Shown: positions 32,043 through 43,509 of the stretch, piece after piece | How positions within the stretch are numbered: the first letter of the stretch is position 1 | How the letters are laid out: every line of letters begins with the position of its first letter | Assembly (NCBI RefSeq): GCF_027595985.1 | Contig: NC_073303.1 | Coordinates: 369,293,886 to 369,357,885, forward strand | DNA length: 64,000 nt | DNA from: Sorex araneus | Lineage: Eukaryota > Chordata > Mammalia > Eulipotyphla > Soricidae | Direction: 5' to 3' | Notes under the pieces: model-generated | Databases searched by the model: none | What the model was told of the DNA's origin: nothing | Seen by the model: only the letters and a program-made list of their open reading frames with translations | Made by a program: the position numbers and the translations under genes

Positions 32043-32342
32043 CTCCGTAGCAAAGAGAGCCATGTCCACCAGGCTAGCGAAATGCATTGTCCGAGTTGGC
32101 CTGCCTTCACATGGCTCTCACCCAGCTGACTTGTGAAGCTACCCAGCAAAACTTCCCATCTGTACTTTGAACTTGCCATGTCTGTGGGCCCAGGGGCACG
32201 TGCTGCTCTGGGGACCGCACTGGGAGGTCCTGCTGAAGTCTACCTCTGAGGATGGCCTGGAGGACTCATCAGACCTCCTCTGGAGAAGTCAGTGAAGTCT
32301 AAGGTGGTGCTTCCACACCTCTCCAAGACACGAATGGCAGGT

Positions 32343-32500
32343 CGGAACGACAGGGGACCGGGGAGGCATTTGCCTTGCATGCGGCCAACCCGGCTTTGAT
32401 CCCCGGCATCCCATACGGCTCCCCAGCCCCGCCAGGGGGGATTCCTGGGTACAGAGCCAGGAATAAGTCATGACCACCACTGGGTGTGACTCTCCCACCC
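32343..32500 (+). mobile_element. SOR-like SINE
   Basis: GCATTTGCCTTGCATGCGGC, CCGGCTTTGATCCCCGGC, ACAGAGCCAGGAATAAG, CTGGGTGTGACTC; the first bases of the head are altered. Confidence 0.85.
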
Positions 32501-32758
32501 CCCACTCTCCATTCCCCCCTCCCCCCGCACACACATGTACCATGGCAATAGATGAGCCCTCCCCTTGGATCTTTATGAGTCCATGGCTCTGCTTCGGGAT
32601 CCTTTCATCACTGGACCATGTTATGTGACTCCCGGTGGAATCATCTCAAAAGGGCAATGCTAAACTACCTGTAAGTTCTCAAGCTCCAGATGATACCACT
32701 CTCTGCTTTGTGACCCGGATTCTAGAACCTTCTGCCAGGACAGTGTTCTTCAAAATGT

Positions 32759-32949
32759 AAATGAGAGACGGTATCGTGGGTAGCGTGCTTACATTGCATG
32801 TGGCTGACAGGGATTCCCTTCCTGGCATCCTACAGGGTGCCCCAAACCCACCAGGAATGATCTCTGAGCGCAGAGCCAAGAGTAACCCCTGAGCCCTGGT
32901 GGGTGTCACACACACACACACACACACTGAAATAAAATGAATATCTTTA
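32759..32949 (+). mobile_element. SOR-like SINE with (CA)n tail region
   Basis: Flanked by TTCTTCAAAATGT (32746-32758 and 32950-32962). The usual GACCC end is replaced by a (CA)n run. Confidence 0.9.
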
Positions 32950-32962
32950 TTCTTCAAAATGT

Positions 32963-33954
32963 GAAAATGAATTTTGTGAAGTAGGATGAGGGCCGTGGAG
33001 CTGCCCCAGAGAGCTGGAGTCATGTCTGGCTCTGCAGCCGGGGGCTCTGGCCCCAGTGCCACGTGGCTTCTGGGTGGCCCTGGTGGCTGTAGCGCTGCTA
33101 GACCCTAGCAGCACTGGCCAAATATTGCCGGCAGGGGCTCCCACACCCTTTGAGCAAGGGCACAGGAGACCCCCCACCCCACCAACTGAATAAAGAAAAC
33201 AGGCCTTTTTTAAAAAAAAAATAAAGGTGGAGTGATCATGGAACATTGAAAGTTCAAAAAAAACTTTGAGATAAAGCCCATAACACGGAGAGGTGTTCAG
33301 AGGGCTGACAAACGAGGTGTGGCTCTCCGGGGACAGAAACCCAGGTTTTCTCCTTTTTTCAATTTCTAGGGCTCCCCAGGAGGGCCCGGGGGCCATGCTC
33401 TGCACCCCTGCCAGGTCAGTTCTCAGGCCTCGAGGTGCTGGGGGCTCTGAGGGGCGGGGGGAGCCTCCTGCCTCCACGACGGGTGGGCCTCTGCCTCCCA
33501 CCGCAGACGCCGGCAGAGGCCTGGGTGTCCTGCTACAGGCACTGGGGAGCTGGGGCTCTGGGCACGAGGCGGGGACACTCCCCAGGCTGTCTGACGGAGG
33601 GGGCTTGGGAAGCCCTGGGCTGAGGCGCCAGCTAAGCCGGGCCTCTGAGCCCGGGAGGCCGTGACGGGGAAGGAGGCTCGTGCCTCCCCCAGAGCCACAC
33701 GTGAGGACGCTGGCAGCCAGTGTGAGGCTGCTCGGAGCTCGGGGGAGTCACCCCCTCATCAGGGGGACCAGAGGCCCCTTGGCACCGTGCCAGGGAGAGG
33801 TCATTGCCGCTCAGCGACCCCGCCGGGTTCAGCCCTGCTCCACAGGGGGTCGGGGGGGGGGGTCTCTGTGGGAGCCGGTCAGCCGCGAGCCTGGGCCCGG
33901 CATTTTGTGTCTGCTGGCATGGCAGGGAGGTGATAAAAACGAGTGGGTGCAAGG
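32963..33954. other. Unique GC-rich stretch
   Basis: Highest GC of the distal intergenic part (33.4-33.9 kb) with overlapping compositional frames; no gene was recognised. Confidence 0.45.
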
Positions 33955-34115
33955 CGCGGGGGCTGGGAGCAGAGACATAAGGGCCGAGCTTCCCGCCTTG
34001 CACTTGGCCAGTCTTGATTCAATTCCTGGCACCACACTGGGTCTCCTGAGTGCCGCCAGGGCCACTGCTGAGCACAGGGTCAGGACCAGCTCCCGACCCA
34101 AGCCCCCTCCACCCT
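33955..34115 (+). mobile_element. SOR-like SINE, diverged
   Basis: GGGGGCTGGGAGCAGAGACA, CTTGATTCAATTCCTGGCAC, GAGTGCCGCCAGGGCC. Confidence 0.75.
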
Positions 34116-34310
34116 GCTCCCCCCTCTTTTGGGTAGGGCAAGCAGCACAGGCATATCTAAGGCGTGTATGAGCTTTATGGCTGATCTGTGTTCCTCCCTG
34201 GGCCTAGAATGGGGCATTAACAGCCCTCACATTATATCTCAATTAAACTGTATTTTTAAAATATATTTTCTTGTATTTTAAAATAGTAAATGAAAAAAAT
34301 AGTAAATGTT

Positions 34311-34488
34311 ACTTTTTTTCTTTTTGGGTTACACCCAGTGATACTCAGGGGTTACTCCTGGCTCTATACTCAGGAATTACTCCTGGCAGTGCTTGGGGGA
34401 CCATATGGGATACCAGGGATCGAACCCGGGTCGGCCACGTGCAAGGCAAATGCCCTACCTCTTGTGCTATCGCTCCAGCCCCTGAAAG
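34311..34488 (-). mobile_element. SOR-like SINE, full length
   Basis: Minus copy between two AGTAAATGT copies (about 34301-34309 and 34490-34498). Confidence 0.93.
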
Positions 34489-34520
34489 TAGTAAATGTCT
34501 TTAAAAATAAATAACCCCCC

Positions 34521-34823
34521 TTGGAGGAACTCCAAATCAATGATAGTGAATTTTTTGTTGAAATATTGAATGTAATCAAAGTAAATTGAAATTTACCAGT
34601 TATACATGCGGGGTGGGGGGATGGGGAGGTGGGGGGGAAGGGGGGAGGTATACCGTGATTCTTGGTGGTGGAATATGTGCACTGGTGAAGGGATGGGTGT
34701 TTGAGCATTGTATAACTGAGACTTAAACCTGAAACTTTTGTAACTTTCCACAAGGTGATTTAATAAAAAAATAAAATTTTAAAAAAAGAACATATTAAAA
34801 ATAAATAAATAAATAAATAAATG
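34521..34823 (+). mobile_element. L1 3' end with (AAAT)n tail
   Basis: GGAGGAACTCCAAATCAATG, GGTGGAATATGTGCACTGG, TTGAGCATTGTATAACTGAG, then A/AAAT tail. It is flanked by AATAACCCCCC (34510-34520 and 34824-34834). Confidence 0.93.
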
Positions 34824-34834
34824 AATAACCCCCC

Positions 34835-34965
34835 AGTGTCCCTGGCACAACATGGTCTCCCAATGGTCCCCCAGGAAGTATCAGGATGGACACCAGAGCA
34901 CAGAGCCAGGGGGTAGCAGCCCCTGAGCACCAGTGGGTATGGCCTGAAATGCCAACAATAAAGAA
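34835..34965 (+). mobile_element. SOR-like SINE, 5'-truncated
   Basis: CATGGTCTCCCAATGGTCCC, CAGAGCACAGAGCCAGGG, GTGGGTATGGCC; no tRNA head. Confidence 0.65.
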
Positions 34966-35247
34966 ACTCCAAGTATCCTTAAAGAAAAAGGAAACTGTCT
35001 TTCACCATTTTCGGACTGTTCTTTAGCAGCATGCTAAACGCACCAAAGCCTACCTGTGCAGACAGAGGTGGAACCGTGTCCAGGATAAAGCAGCACACGG
35101 GAACATGCCTAGTCAGGCCAGCAGCCCGCATTCACTTACTTGCCATACACGGGCGTTTTCCTGGAAGGTGACACAAGAAATCGAAAACAGCGTTTTTCCT
35201 TGGGGGGTGGGGGTGGGATGAGGACGTTCCCTTCCCAGTCCCTTTGT

Positions 35248-35399
35248 ATCTTTCTGTTTGGGGGTCACCCCTAGCAGTGCGAAGGGCTGACCCTGGCTCT
35301 GCGCTCAGGGCTTCGGGGACCACATAAGGTACCGGGGATCGAACCGAGTCAGCTGCGTGCCAGGCTAGCTCCCTGCTGCTGTGTCTTCTCTCCAGCCCT
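35248..35399 (-). mobile_element. SOR-like SINE
   Basis: GGGTCACCCCTAGCAGTGC, GGGGATCGAACCGAGTC, TCTCTCCAGCCC. Confidence 0.85.
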
Positions 35400-36462
35400 C
35401 CCTCTGCAGCTTTTGAATCCACAGGTATGGGTGGGTTTTCAAGCCCACGAGTCAGCAGACATCTTCTCAAGTGGCAGGACTCACTCAACATTGGAGATGA
35501 CCTTCTCAAAAATAAAAATAATGGATTTCCTCCCGGCGGTGAGACTGCTACTTAATAAGTGATCCATCCAGATTCTGTGCTAAGAATAGTTCACTCGCCT
35601 CTTGCAGGGAGCCTTTTCCACCAAGGGCACCGAGTTCTTAATGCCGAGGGCTGTGCCAGGGCCGGAACTTCACCTGTTCCCACCCACTTTGGGTAGGGAA
35701 GTCGGGAACTCATTTCGCCCTCTGTTCCTGATAAACCGCTGCATGAACATGAAACCATGAAAACAATCAGTGTGATAGGAGGCAGTGAGGCCTATTTATA
35801 GGTTTGCACTCTTTGTGCAAAGTTTGCCGAGCCATTTGTTACAAGAGGAAGCAATACATGACACAGCCTTCCCGTTCAACAACCTGGGTGCCTGTAGGAT
35901 GCTTATAAGCCCCTTTATTGGTCTCTCTTTATTCCCTCTTGCTGTAATGGTGTCATGCGAATTGGGAAAAACCCCCTCCTCCCCGCCACCCCCCCCCCGC
36001 CGCCCCTCACTCCCAAATGGTCTCGCAGAAGAAAGTTCCAGGATGAAGCTATTGATTCCTATAGCAAAGCCGCAAGCCGCGAGCTGGTCCCAGAATTTCT
36101 TAGAATCCTCTGGAAACCCCAGACCCCAACGTCTAAATGTTGGGGCCCAAGTTGTCCAGGGTGCCATGGCTTTTTACTTTGCTCACAGACTCCTTTTCCG
36201 GAGTTGAGCTCTGTAACTGCCCAGGCCCAGGTGCTCACAAGCCTCTTCACATCCGGGACATTGGTGCCCCGACAACCCCCCCCACATATCTGCGGAATTA
36301 GTGCTCCCCGCCCCCCGCCCCTCTGGCCTGCCTGCCGAGTAGGAAGTCAGACAGCGCGGGCTCGGCCTGGAGCTGGCCATCTGCACTAGCAGACACTCGG
36401 CGGGATTGACTTGGGAGTGGAGTTGGAAAGGGGATTATTAATTTCTCAAACCTGTGTTTTGT
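35400..36462. other. Long unique stretch
   Basis: Repeat-free apart from a C-run at 35988-35999. Candidate for conserved noncoding sequence by its lack of repeats only; a 140-codon plus frame (35785-36207) has no family likeness. Confidence 0.45.
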
Positions 36463-36630
36463 GGGGCTGGAGAGATAGTCCAGGTACTTGCCTTGACTGT
36501 GGCCAGCCTCAGTTCAATCCCCAACACCGTGCGTGCCCCTGAGTGTTGGGAGCAGAGACCCCCCGAGCACAGAGCCAGGAGTGGCCTCTGAGGACGGCTG
36601 GCGTGGATTCCCCAAAGAAACCCAAATAAG
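36463..36630 (+). mobile_element. SOR-like SINE, diverged
   Basis: GGGGCTGGAGAGATAGTCCA, CAGTTCAATCCCCAACACC, ACAGAGCCAGGAGTGGC. Confidence 0.85.
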
Positions 36631-37332
36631 AAAGAGGTCTTTCTTGACGCGAGTGCTTTAAAAGCGAGGCTGCTCTTTGGATTAGTCCTGGCAAAGGAAC
36701 AGAACATCAAGGGACACCTTTGCGTGTTGGGTGCCAACTGGCAGGCCTCTTGCTGAGAACCAGGTTCTTTGGAAAAGACCAACTTCCAAGGCGGAAGGCA
36801 TAAAACTTGGTTCGGCTGTGGTGGTTGGCCCCAGCCCAGTCATGGGGATGGTGTCGATTTGGGTGGTGATGAGCTGTCACCTGGCTCTTTCATGTAGCCC
36901 CCAACAGCAACGATTGCTGCAACATCCCCTTGGCAACTGTGATTTCTGCCTCATTTCAGAGAACACAGCAAAGGGGAAGACAGTAGCTAAGAATTTCTAA
37001 TTAAGGTGTACTTGCAAAATTCCTCTTGACGCAGCTTTCAGCTTCTTTGAAACTACGTGAAAAACAAGGGTCCTCGGAATCAAGCGATGTATCTGAATAG
37101 GTCAATGTATCTGGTAACTGAATCACTTCGCTTCTCACCAAATCAGACATATGGGTCGCTCACCTTAGCTACTAACATAGCCTGGAAACATTTGGGAAAT
37201 TCATCCCCAAGCGTTTCTACTGGGCTCTTTCTGCTTTGAATGTATTCGATCCATGGCTTCTAGTCCACGTTTCACGTTCCAACAAGGAGTGAGCAGCAAC
37301 CAACATGGATGGGTCTGTGTGTGTGTATGTGT

Positions 37333-37333
<1 letters not shown>
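36631..37333. other. Unique stretch
   Basis: AT-balanced, repeat-free; contains TTCTAATTAAGG near 36995. No gene was recognised. Confidence 0.45.
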
Positions 37334-37409
<76 letters not shown>

Positions 37410-37410
37410 C
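37334..37410 (+). repeat. (GA)n microsatellite
   Basis: About 75 bases of GA, preceded by (TG)n. Confidence 0.95.
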
Positions 37411-37806
37411 GGGGGGGTAGTTATTAGCTGCATAGCTCTTGTTTCTTGTCTCCCAGCCCAAGGTCCCCTGGCAAGTAAATGTGGGAGGTGAGATGTGGAA
37501 CAGCTGCTGTGAGCACTTTGCACTTGCCCCTGAACTTCAGTGGTTTGCTGGCATGCCTGGGTGCACCTCCCTTCTTCCATCCTTACTCACTCTGAATCTT
37601 GTTATCTGGCCTGAACATTGCCAGCCTAGCAGTGGCGTGAGTGGGCAAAAGTGGTGCCAACTGAGTTTTAAAGTGAGACACACTGAGTTGACTAGTGATG
37701 ATGAAGCTCCAGGTGGCCTGAAACTCTACAAGAAGAAAGATCAGGGCAGTGTGTCCCTTTCCACTGCGGGGAGTTTTAAGTAATGAGCGAGTGAAAAGAG
37801 GAGCAT
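37411..37806. other. Unique stretch
   Basis: Nothing recognised. Confidence 0.4.
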
Positions 37807-37977
37807 TGGGGCTGGAGCGATAGCACAGTGGGTAGGGCATTTGCCTTGCACTCGGCCAACCCAGGTTCGATTCCCAGTATCCCATATGGTCCCCTGAGCA
37901 TCGCCAGGGGTAATTCTTGAGTGCAGAGCCAGGAGTAACCCCTGTGCATTGCCAGGTGTGACCCCCCCACACACAAA
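37807..37977 (+). mobile_element. SOR-like SINE, young
   Basis: Flanked by the perfect 13-base duplication AAAAGAGGAGCAT (37794-37806 and 37978-37990). Confidence 0.96.
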
Positions 37978-38005
37978 AAAAGAGGAGCATCACAGTATCT
38001 GTTGA

Positions 38006-38112
38006 GAACCCAGAGAAATAGCACAAGGGAAGGAGCTGTGGTTCTGCATTTCGCTGATCTGGCTTCATTCCTGCTCTGCATGTTCCCCTGAGCACTGCCG
38101 GGTGTTGGCTAA
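38006..38112 (+). mobile_element. SOR-like SINE fragment
   Basis: GAGAAATAGCACAAGGG, CTGGCTTCATTCCTG, TCCCCTGAGCACTGCCGGG; the body after this is absent. Confidence 0.65.
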
Positions 38113-38462
38113 AAGAGTTCTCTTTGAAGGTGAGACTGGGAAATACTCTTTCTTTACCATGCAGGTGCCGCAGTAGAGCCTGCGGTCCTGACGTTTCTGC
38201 TCACACCATCCTCCATCCTTCCCTCTCGACCACAAGGTCGCGGTCTCCTCCCTATACATGCCCGTCACATCTCTCCTGCTGTCTCCCCAACCTTCCAGCT
38301 CCCAGTGTCCTTTCTACCAAACCACACCTGTTATCGTTCCCTGAGCCACCCTCTCCCTTGCTTGGCTTACAGTTGAAACTAAGAACTCGGGTGTAACTGG
38401 ACAAACCATGTAGGACTGTGAGTGTATTTTTTTCATGGGAGGTGCATTTGGGGTAAAAGAAG

Positions 38463-38648
38463 TGGGGATGGGTCACATCCAGTTGTGCCCAAAGCTTACT
38501 CCTGGATCAGTGCTCAGGGATCACTCCTGCCTCTGTGCTCAGGGGAGAACTTCTGTCAGTGCTTGGCTGGTCATACTGAACTAGGGATTGAACTAGGATT
38601 GGTGGTGTGCTAGGCAAGTGTGTTATCCCTGTACCATCTCTCTGGCCC
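38463..38648 (-). mobile_element. SOR-like SINE, diverged
   Basis: GGGTCACATCCAGTTGTGCC, GGGATTGAACTAGGATTGG, CTCTCTGGCCC. Confidence 0.8.
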
Positions 38649-38876
38649 AAGGGTAGTATTTTCACAGTGAGGAGATTTCTTGGGGCAGCTATTGCAAGGG
38701 AGGGAGATGTGGAACTTTGTGGATAAGACCATAAGATATTTTGTGTGCTGGGAATTGAACCCAGAGCTTCACACATGCAAGGCAAGTTCTCTACTTGTTC
38801 TGACTAAATGACATTCAGTTTTTTGTCATCAAGCTCACAGTCTCTCAGATTTGAATTTTTTCCCTTTTTGTTTGAC

Positions 38877-38878
38877 TG

Positions 38879-38924
<46 letters not shown>

Positions 38925-38962
38925 ATCTATCCATCTCTATCTCTATCTCTCTCTCTCTTCCT
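38877..38962 (+). repeat. (CT)n/(TATC)n compound microsatellite
   Basis: CT run passing into CTAT/CTATCC units and back to CT. Confidence 0.9.
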
Positions 38963-39104
38963 GATTTTTGGGTAGCACCCAGATGAACTCGGCATTATTC
39001 CTGGCTCTGTGCTCAGGGGATCATACGTGATGAGAGAACTGAGCCCCAATTGACTGCGCAGAAGGCCAGTGCCCTACCAGCTGCATTATTGCTCCAAGAC
39101 CACT
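38963..39104 (-). mobile_element. SOR-like SINE, diverged
   Basis: TTTTTGGGTAGCACCCAG, TTCCTGGCTCTGTGCTCAGG, CTGCATTATTGCTCC. Confidence 0.78.
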
Positions 39105-39141
39105 TTCCCCTCTTTTTTTTTATTTAAGCATGACAGGGCCT

Positions 39142-39232
39142 GGAAGGTTGGACCACACCCAGCAGTGCCCAAGGGCTATTCCCAGCTCTGTGATGATTAT
39201 TTGGGGGACCATGTGGTGAACAACTGGGGTGC
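39142..39232 (-). mobile_element. SOR-like SINE, 3' half only
   Basis: GACCACACCCAGCAGTGCCC, TTCCCAGCTCTG, GGGGGACCATGTGGTG; ends before the B box. Confidence 0.6.
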
Positions 39233-39624
39233 CCACAGATCAGACAAGTTCCTTAATTCCTGCACTCTTTGGCTCCTGACAATTTTCTCTCTAAAGATTT
39301 TTTTTCTATAAAAAGAAGAAAGAAGAAAAGCCTCCACCTCTAGCCACCCCCCACCCCCACTCCTCTTCTTAGAAAGATGTCACGCGTCAACCTGGAGCTA
39401 GGGTCCTGCAGGGCGGGGCCTCCCCTCGGACCCAGTCACATCTGCAATGACTCTCCTGCCAAAGATGGCCTGGGAAGTTCTGCGTGCCCAGCCCAGGACA
39501 AAGAAGAGAAGGAAAGGAAAGTGGAGGTGGGGTGGGCAGCTGGATAGAAAAGGGGAAGGGTCACTTTTGAGGAGGGCAGCAGGAACTGCAGGGAGGAAGA
39601 CTGTCATCAAGCATCCACAGCGGA

Positions 39625-39945
39625 GCGGAGGACCAGAGGTGGATCCTGGTAGGTGGAGGACGGGGGCGGAGCCTGGTTGGTGGTGGACCAGAGGCTGAGC
39701 CTGGTTGGACCAGAGGTGGAACCTGATTGGACTGGAGGTGGAGCCTGGTTGGACCAGAGGTGGAACCTGATTGGACTGGAGGTGGAGCCTGATTGGACAG
39801 GAGGTGGAGCCTGGTTGGTGGAGGACCCGAGGTGGAGCATGGTTGGACCATAAGTGGAGCCTGATTGGTCGTTGTGGAGGACAGAAGATTGAGTCTGGTT
39901 GATGGATGACAGAGGGTGGAGCCTGATTGGTGGTGTCCAGGGCAG
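39625..39945 (+). repeat. Minisatellite, 22-base unit with 44-base higher order
   Basis: Units such as GACCAGAGGTGGAACCTGATTG and GACTGGAGGTGGAGCCTGGTTG alternate, forming a 44-base pair repeated in the middle; outer units carry 6-base insertions (GTGGTG/GTGGAG). Many units contain ATTGG, an inverted CCAAT box. Confidence 0.93.
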
Positions 39946-40192
39946 GCAAGGCCGCAAGACTGGGACCAAAAGATCCAACATAGACCAGGATGCAGATTTT
40001 GTGGTCAGCTTGCCACGCCCTGCCCTCGGCCCACTCCTGAACACAGGAAGCGAGAGCTAGTTTACTGAGCGTTTCAGAGCAGAGGGCTTTGCTCCCCCTC
40101 CCCCCTGGGCTCCAGCTCTTCGGACTGCACCGAAAGGGATTTCTCCCCTGGATCTGCTTCCTCTGACTTCTCCTGCTCAGAAATCACTTTCT

Positions 40193-40372
40193 GTGGCTGG
40201 AGAGATAGCATAGCGGGTAGGGCGTTTGCCTTGCACGCGGCCGACCCGGGTTCAAATCCCAGCATCCCATATGGTCCCCTGAGCACTGCCAGGAGTAATT
40301 CCTGAGTGCAGAGCCAGGAGTAACCCCTGTGCATCACCAGGTGTGACCCAAAAACCAAAAAAAAAAAAAAAA
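40193..40372 (+). mobile_element. SOR-like SINE, young
   Basis: Flanked by the perfect 14-base duplication AGAAATCACTTTCT (40179-40192 and 40373-40386); head reads GTGGCTGGAG. Confidence 0.96.
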
Positions 40373-40439
40373 AGAAATCACTTTCTATTGAACTGGGCTC
40401 TGGGAAGACAGCTGCTTTTCCTTTTCTTTTCAGGACTTG

Positions 40440-40827
40440 TATGAATAACGCCAGCAACTATCTGGAGTAAGGAGTATATTCCCTAAACCGAGATACTCAA
40501 GAGCTGGGCTCTCCTTAGAATCCGACACTCTGCTTTGGCCCCCAGTCATCGCTGAAGACCTTTCCTCTCCACGGACTCTGGAGTCTGTGAAAGTCATTTC
40601 AAAGGGATTCTATGGTCTAAGGCTGTGGACTTTGAATGTTTGTGTAATATTAAAATCTGACGTCATTGTGTTTGTAGTTTGGAAAACGTTTTTGTGAATG
40701 AAAGAAGTTTGTTGATTTATATAAGAACACCCCGCCCACAGCTGAGTCATTATAAGGATTTGCAAATATTTAATGGATCTGTGTAAACTTGATCACTCCG
40801 TCATTTGTGTTCAAAGTCAGTATTTGA
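40440..40827. promoter_or_regulatory. Unique block with CRE, AP-1 and GC-box motifs (candidate enhancer)
   Basis: Repeat-free, AT-rich sequence with a perfect CRE TGACGTCA (40658-40665), a GC box CCCCGCCC (about 40729-40736) and AP-1 TGAGTCA (about 40743-40749). Motif clustering only; conservation was not tested. Confidence 0.35.
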
Positions 40828-40978
40828 GGACCGGAGAGCTAATTCCAGGGGCCAGAGTGCACATATTGCATGCGGGACTCCCAAACTGGATCTCAGGGTC
40901 TCCCTGAGCTGGCAGGAGCAATCCCCAAGCAAAGGAGCACAGAAGGGAGTATAGAGTTCTGGGAGTGACCCCAAAATC
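40828..40978 (+). mobile_element. Old SOR-like SINE
   Basis: GGACCGGAGAGCTAATTCCA, AACTGGATCTCAGGGTCTCC, AAAGGAGCACAG; strongly diverged. Confidence 0.55.
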
Positions 40979-41170
40979 ACATCACACAGAAGTATATTTT
41001 AGATTGGTGTTTCAGTTATTGGCTGCTTTATCAGCATTCTTATGACTCGTTCGGGAAAATAGTCCGGTAACTGTGGAGCAGTGTTGTGGGGTACCGTAAT
41101 GTCAGGATCTCTGACCCTGGGGACTTGGAACTACTACTTTTTCTCCAGCTCATCCCCCACCCTCATCCCC

Positions 41171-41172
<2 letters not shown>

Positions 41173-41222
<50 letters not shown>
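41173..41222 (+). repeat. (CA)n microsatellite
   Basis: About 25 pure CA units. Confidence 0.95.
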
Positions 41223-41223
<1 letters not shown>

Positions 41224-42465
41224 GTCCCATTTGGTTCACACTTCAGAGATAAGCGCTTCCATTTACTGGCACAAACAAAAAAAGTCTGCTATGCAAGCCA
41301 TTTGTGGTGCTATTAAGGGACTTATGTGAGTTTTATGAATTCCAAATTCACACTGTTCTTCCATGACACGGAGCTCGCTGATATGTCAGCAGAAGGCTGC
41401 AATAATGACCCAAGTGAATAGGGAAATTCAGCAGCAAAGTGACCTGGCAGACCTTTGAAAAAAGATGGGACGGGGTCTCTGTGTGTCTATTAGAAAGGGA
41501 AAGTCATTTCAGCAGACATTAGGGACCGTTTGTTACTAGTTCCTGAAGCCAAGCTCTGAATCCAACTCAACAGAACGTCCTCGCGAAATCATTCCACCCA
41601 CTTTGCCTTCATCTTTGGAAGGGATCAGATTCACCATTTGGGCTTTTGAATGCAGCCTTTGACGCTCCAGCAAGGAAGGGCAACTTCCTTTTGTTTGTTT
41701 TCTTGTGCTTCCCTCTCATTTGGGGTGTCAGTAACACATAGCCCATGACAGGCAGCTGATCTCTGGGGACAAGCAGCCAAGAGAGAGGATCCCAGCCAAG
41801 CCTCGAACTTTCGTTCAAATGTTCCTCTCTGACACAAGACAATGGCCTCCCTTGTGTGGGGGGGAGTGCGGGGCCAGAGCTTTGTATGGGAACAGGGGTG
41901 ACGATCTGCTCGGAGACTCACTTTCTCATTAATGCGGGGCTTGTGAGTGCTGTGAAAGAAAACAGTCTTTCCAGAAAACAGGGTCACGGGCATTGTGTGG
42001 TGTCCTGGAAAAATACAACATCATTCCCAAACCCAAAGCCCCTTTTGAGTGTCAGGCTCGTTAAAGGGGGTGAACTTAATCCTTGGATTAGAAAATCGCC
42101 TTTAGAAAGTGTTCATTCTTTTTCATAATAGTCTGAGCTGCTGTGACCCCTGAGCTCTTGACCTTGAGCCCTTCCCCCACCCCTGATTGAAACTCCCTTT
42201 CCCTTCCTTTTCTTGGCTTTCTCTTAATAAAGTCTCTTTCTCTCCCCTGGCACTCCCAACAGCACTTAGAGAAGGTCTGTCTTCAAGCCCTTTCTCAACT
42301 CATTTCTCAGAAACATCGTCCCCCTTACTCCCCCCATCCCCCCCACACTGGGGCTAGTTGTCTTCCTGTCTAAATAATCTAAATAATTAATTACAAAAAA
42401 AATCTCAGTTTCAAACCTCACCTGAATCCTGAGCTCCAATCGCCCAAATGTTTGGCAAATGAAAT
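41223..42465. other. Long unique stretch, LTR-like 3' end
   Basis: Repeat-free for about 900 bases. At 42140-42300, GAAACTCCC, CTTAATAAAGTCTC and a CT-rich run look like a retroviral LTR polyadenylation region. No gene was recognised. Confidence 0.4.
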
Positions 42466-42617
42466 TTGATGTTTTGTTTGTTTTGTTTGGGGACCACGCC
42501 CGGCAGTGGTCAGGGCTTACTCCTGGCTCTGCACTCAGGGATCATTCCTGGCAGGGCTCGGGGGACCGTAAGGGGTCTGTGCAAGGAAGCCCCCCTCCCC
42601 GCTATTTCTCCAGCCCC
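42466..42617 (-). mobile_element. SOR-like SINE lacking the B box
   Basis: CCACGCCCGGCAGTGGTCAG, TCGGGGGACCGTAAGGGGTC then straight to GTGCAAGG and CTCCAGCCCC; the region encoding the B box is deleted. Confidence 0.86.
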
Positions 42618-43509
42618 AAATCCAAACTAAAATTTGATTTTCAATCCAACTCATTCCTTCTTCCAACTCAAAATAGGGTGCTTCAGATGTTAAGATATAC
42701 CCGTTGTCTTCTCCAGCTTTATGATACATGGTGAGTCTCTTACTGTAACTGTAGGGATCAAAGGAGAGACGCAAAGACCAGTCTAGAAAGAACTTTCATG
42801 GCAACACGCATGCAGGTTGGAAGATGGTGTACTCGTTTCCTCAAAGCAACTGTCTTCTCTGCAGGGTCACAAGAAGGGGTTTTTATAGGGGAAGAGTGGG
42901 GTGGGCTGTAGACCAGTGAATGCCTGGGTATAATCCCAAAGGCACGTTCCCTCTTACCTATGAATCTCAACAAAGTGAAGGATTAAGCTTTGGGGGAAGT
43001 GTAGACAGGATAAATTGTCCTTCTCATTAGGCTTTGGGGAAAGGACAGTTGTCCTTCTTGGTCTCTGACCCAGTTTTCAAAGCCTATCGTCAATTCTTCT
43101 TTCGACTTCCATGGAAGGCAGGACCTCAAGCCAAGCCTGGCTGCTTACTACTGAAATAATCCTGTATGATCCCTTTTCTTAGGGATTCTCGAATAAGGAG
43201 AAGCTGTATTTCGCATTTCCCTTGTTTGCTAGTCCCTACTGTCAGTTGTTCAAAAGAAATAGGGTGCCAACTCGGATCTGGCATTTTCCACTGAATGGAG
43301 CCGTCATGAGGGCTGGTGGAAGACAGAACAGAAAGCCTGGCCTGGCAGGACAATATCCCTACAAAGGTCAGCTAGGTGCTACCTCTGAACCTCTTCCATG
43401 AAAAGAACCTTGTACCACAAACATACTTTGGAGAGACTGAGTTTTGCTGCCTTGCACTCCCACCTTGAGAACTTCTTGAGAAACTCAGACATTGTTCTGT
43501 CCAATCATT
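42618..43509. other. Unclassified stretch, possible old LTR
   Basis: No SINE or L1 within about 890 bases; internal GGACAGTTGTCCTTCTTGG and AGGATAAATTGTCCTTCTCA form a local near-repeat (about 43008-43060). An old retroviral LTR is possible but unproven. Confidence 0.3.

Noticed and set aside
42618-43509. Endogenous retrovirus internal region
   Set aside because: No gag, pol or env likeness in any frame; at most an old LTR fragment.
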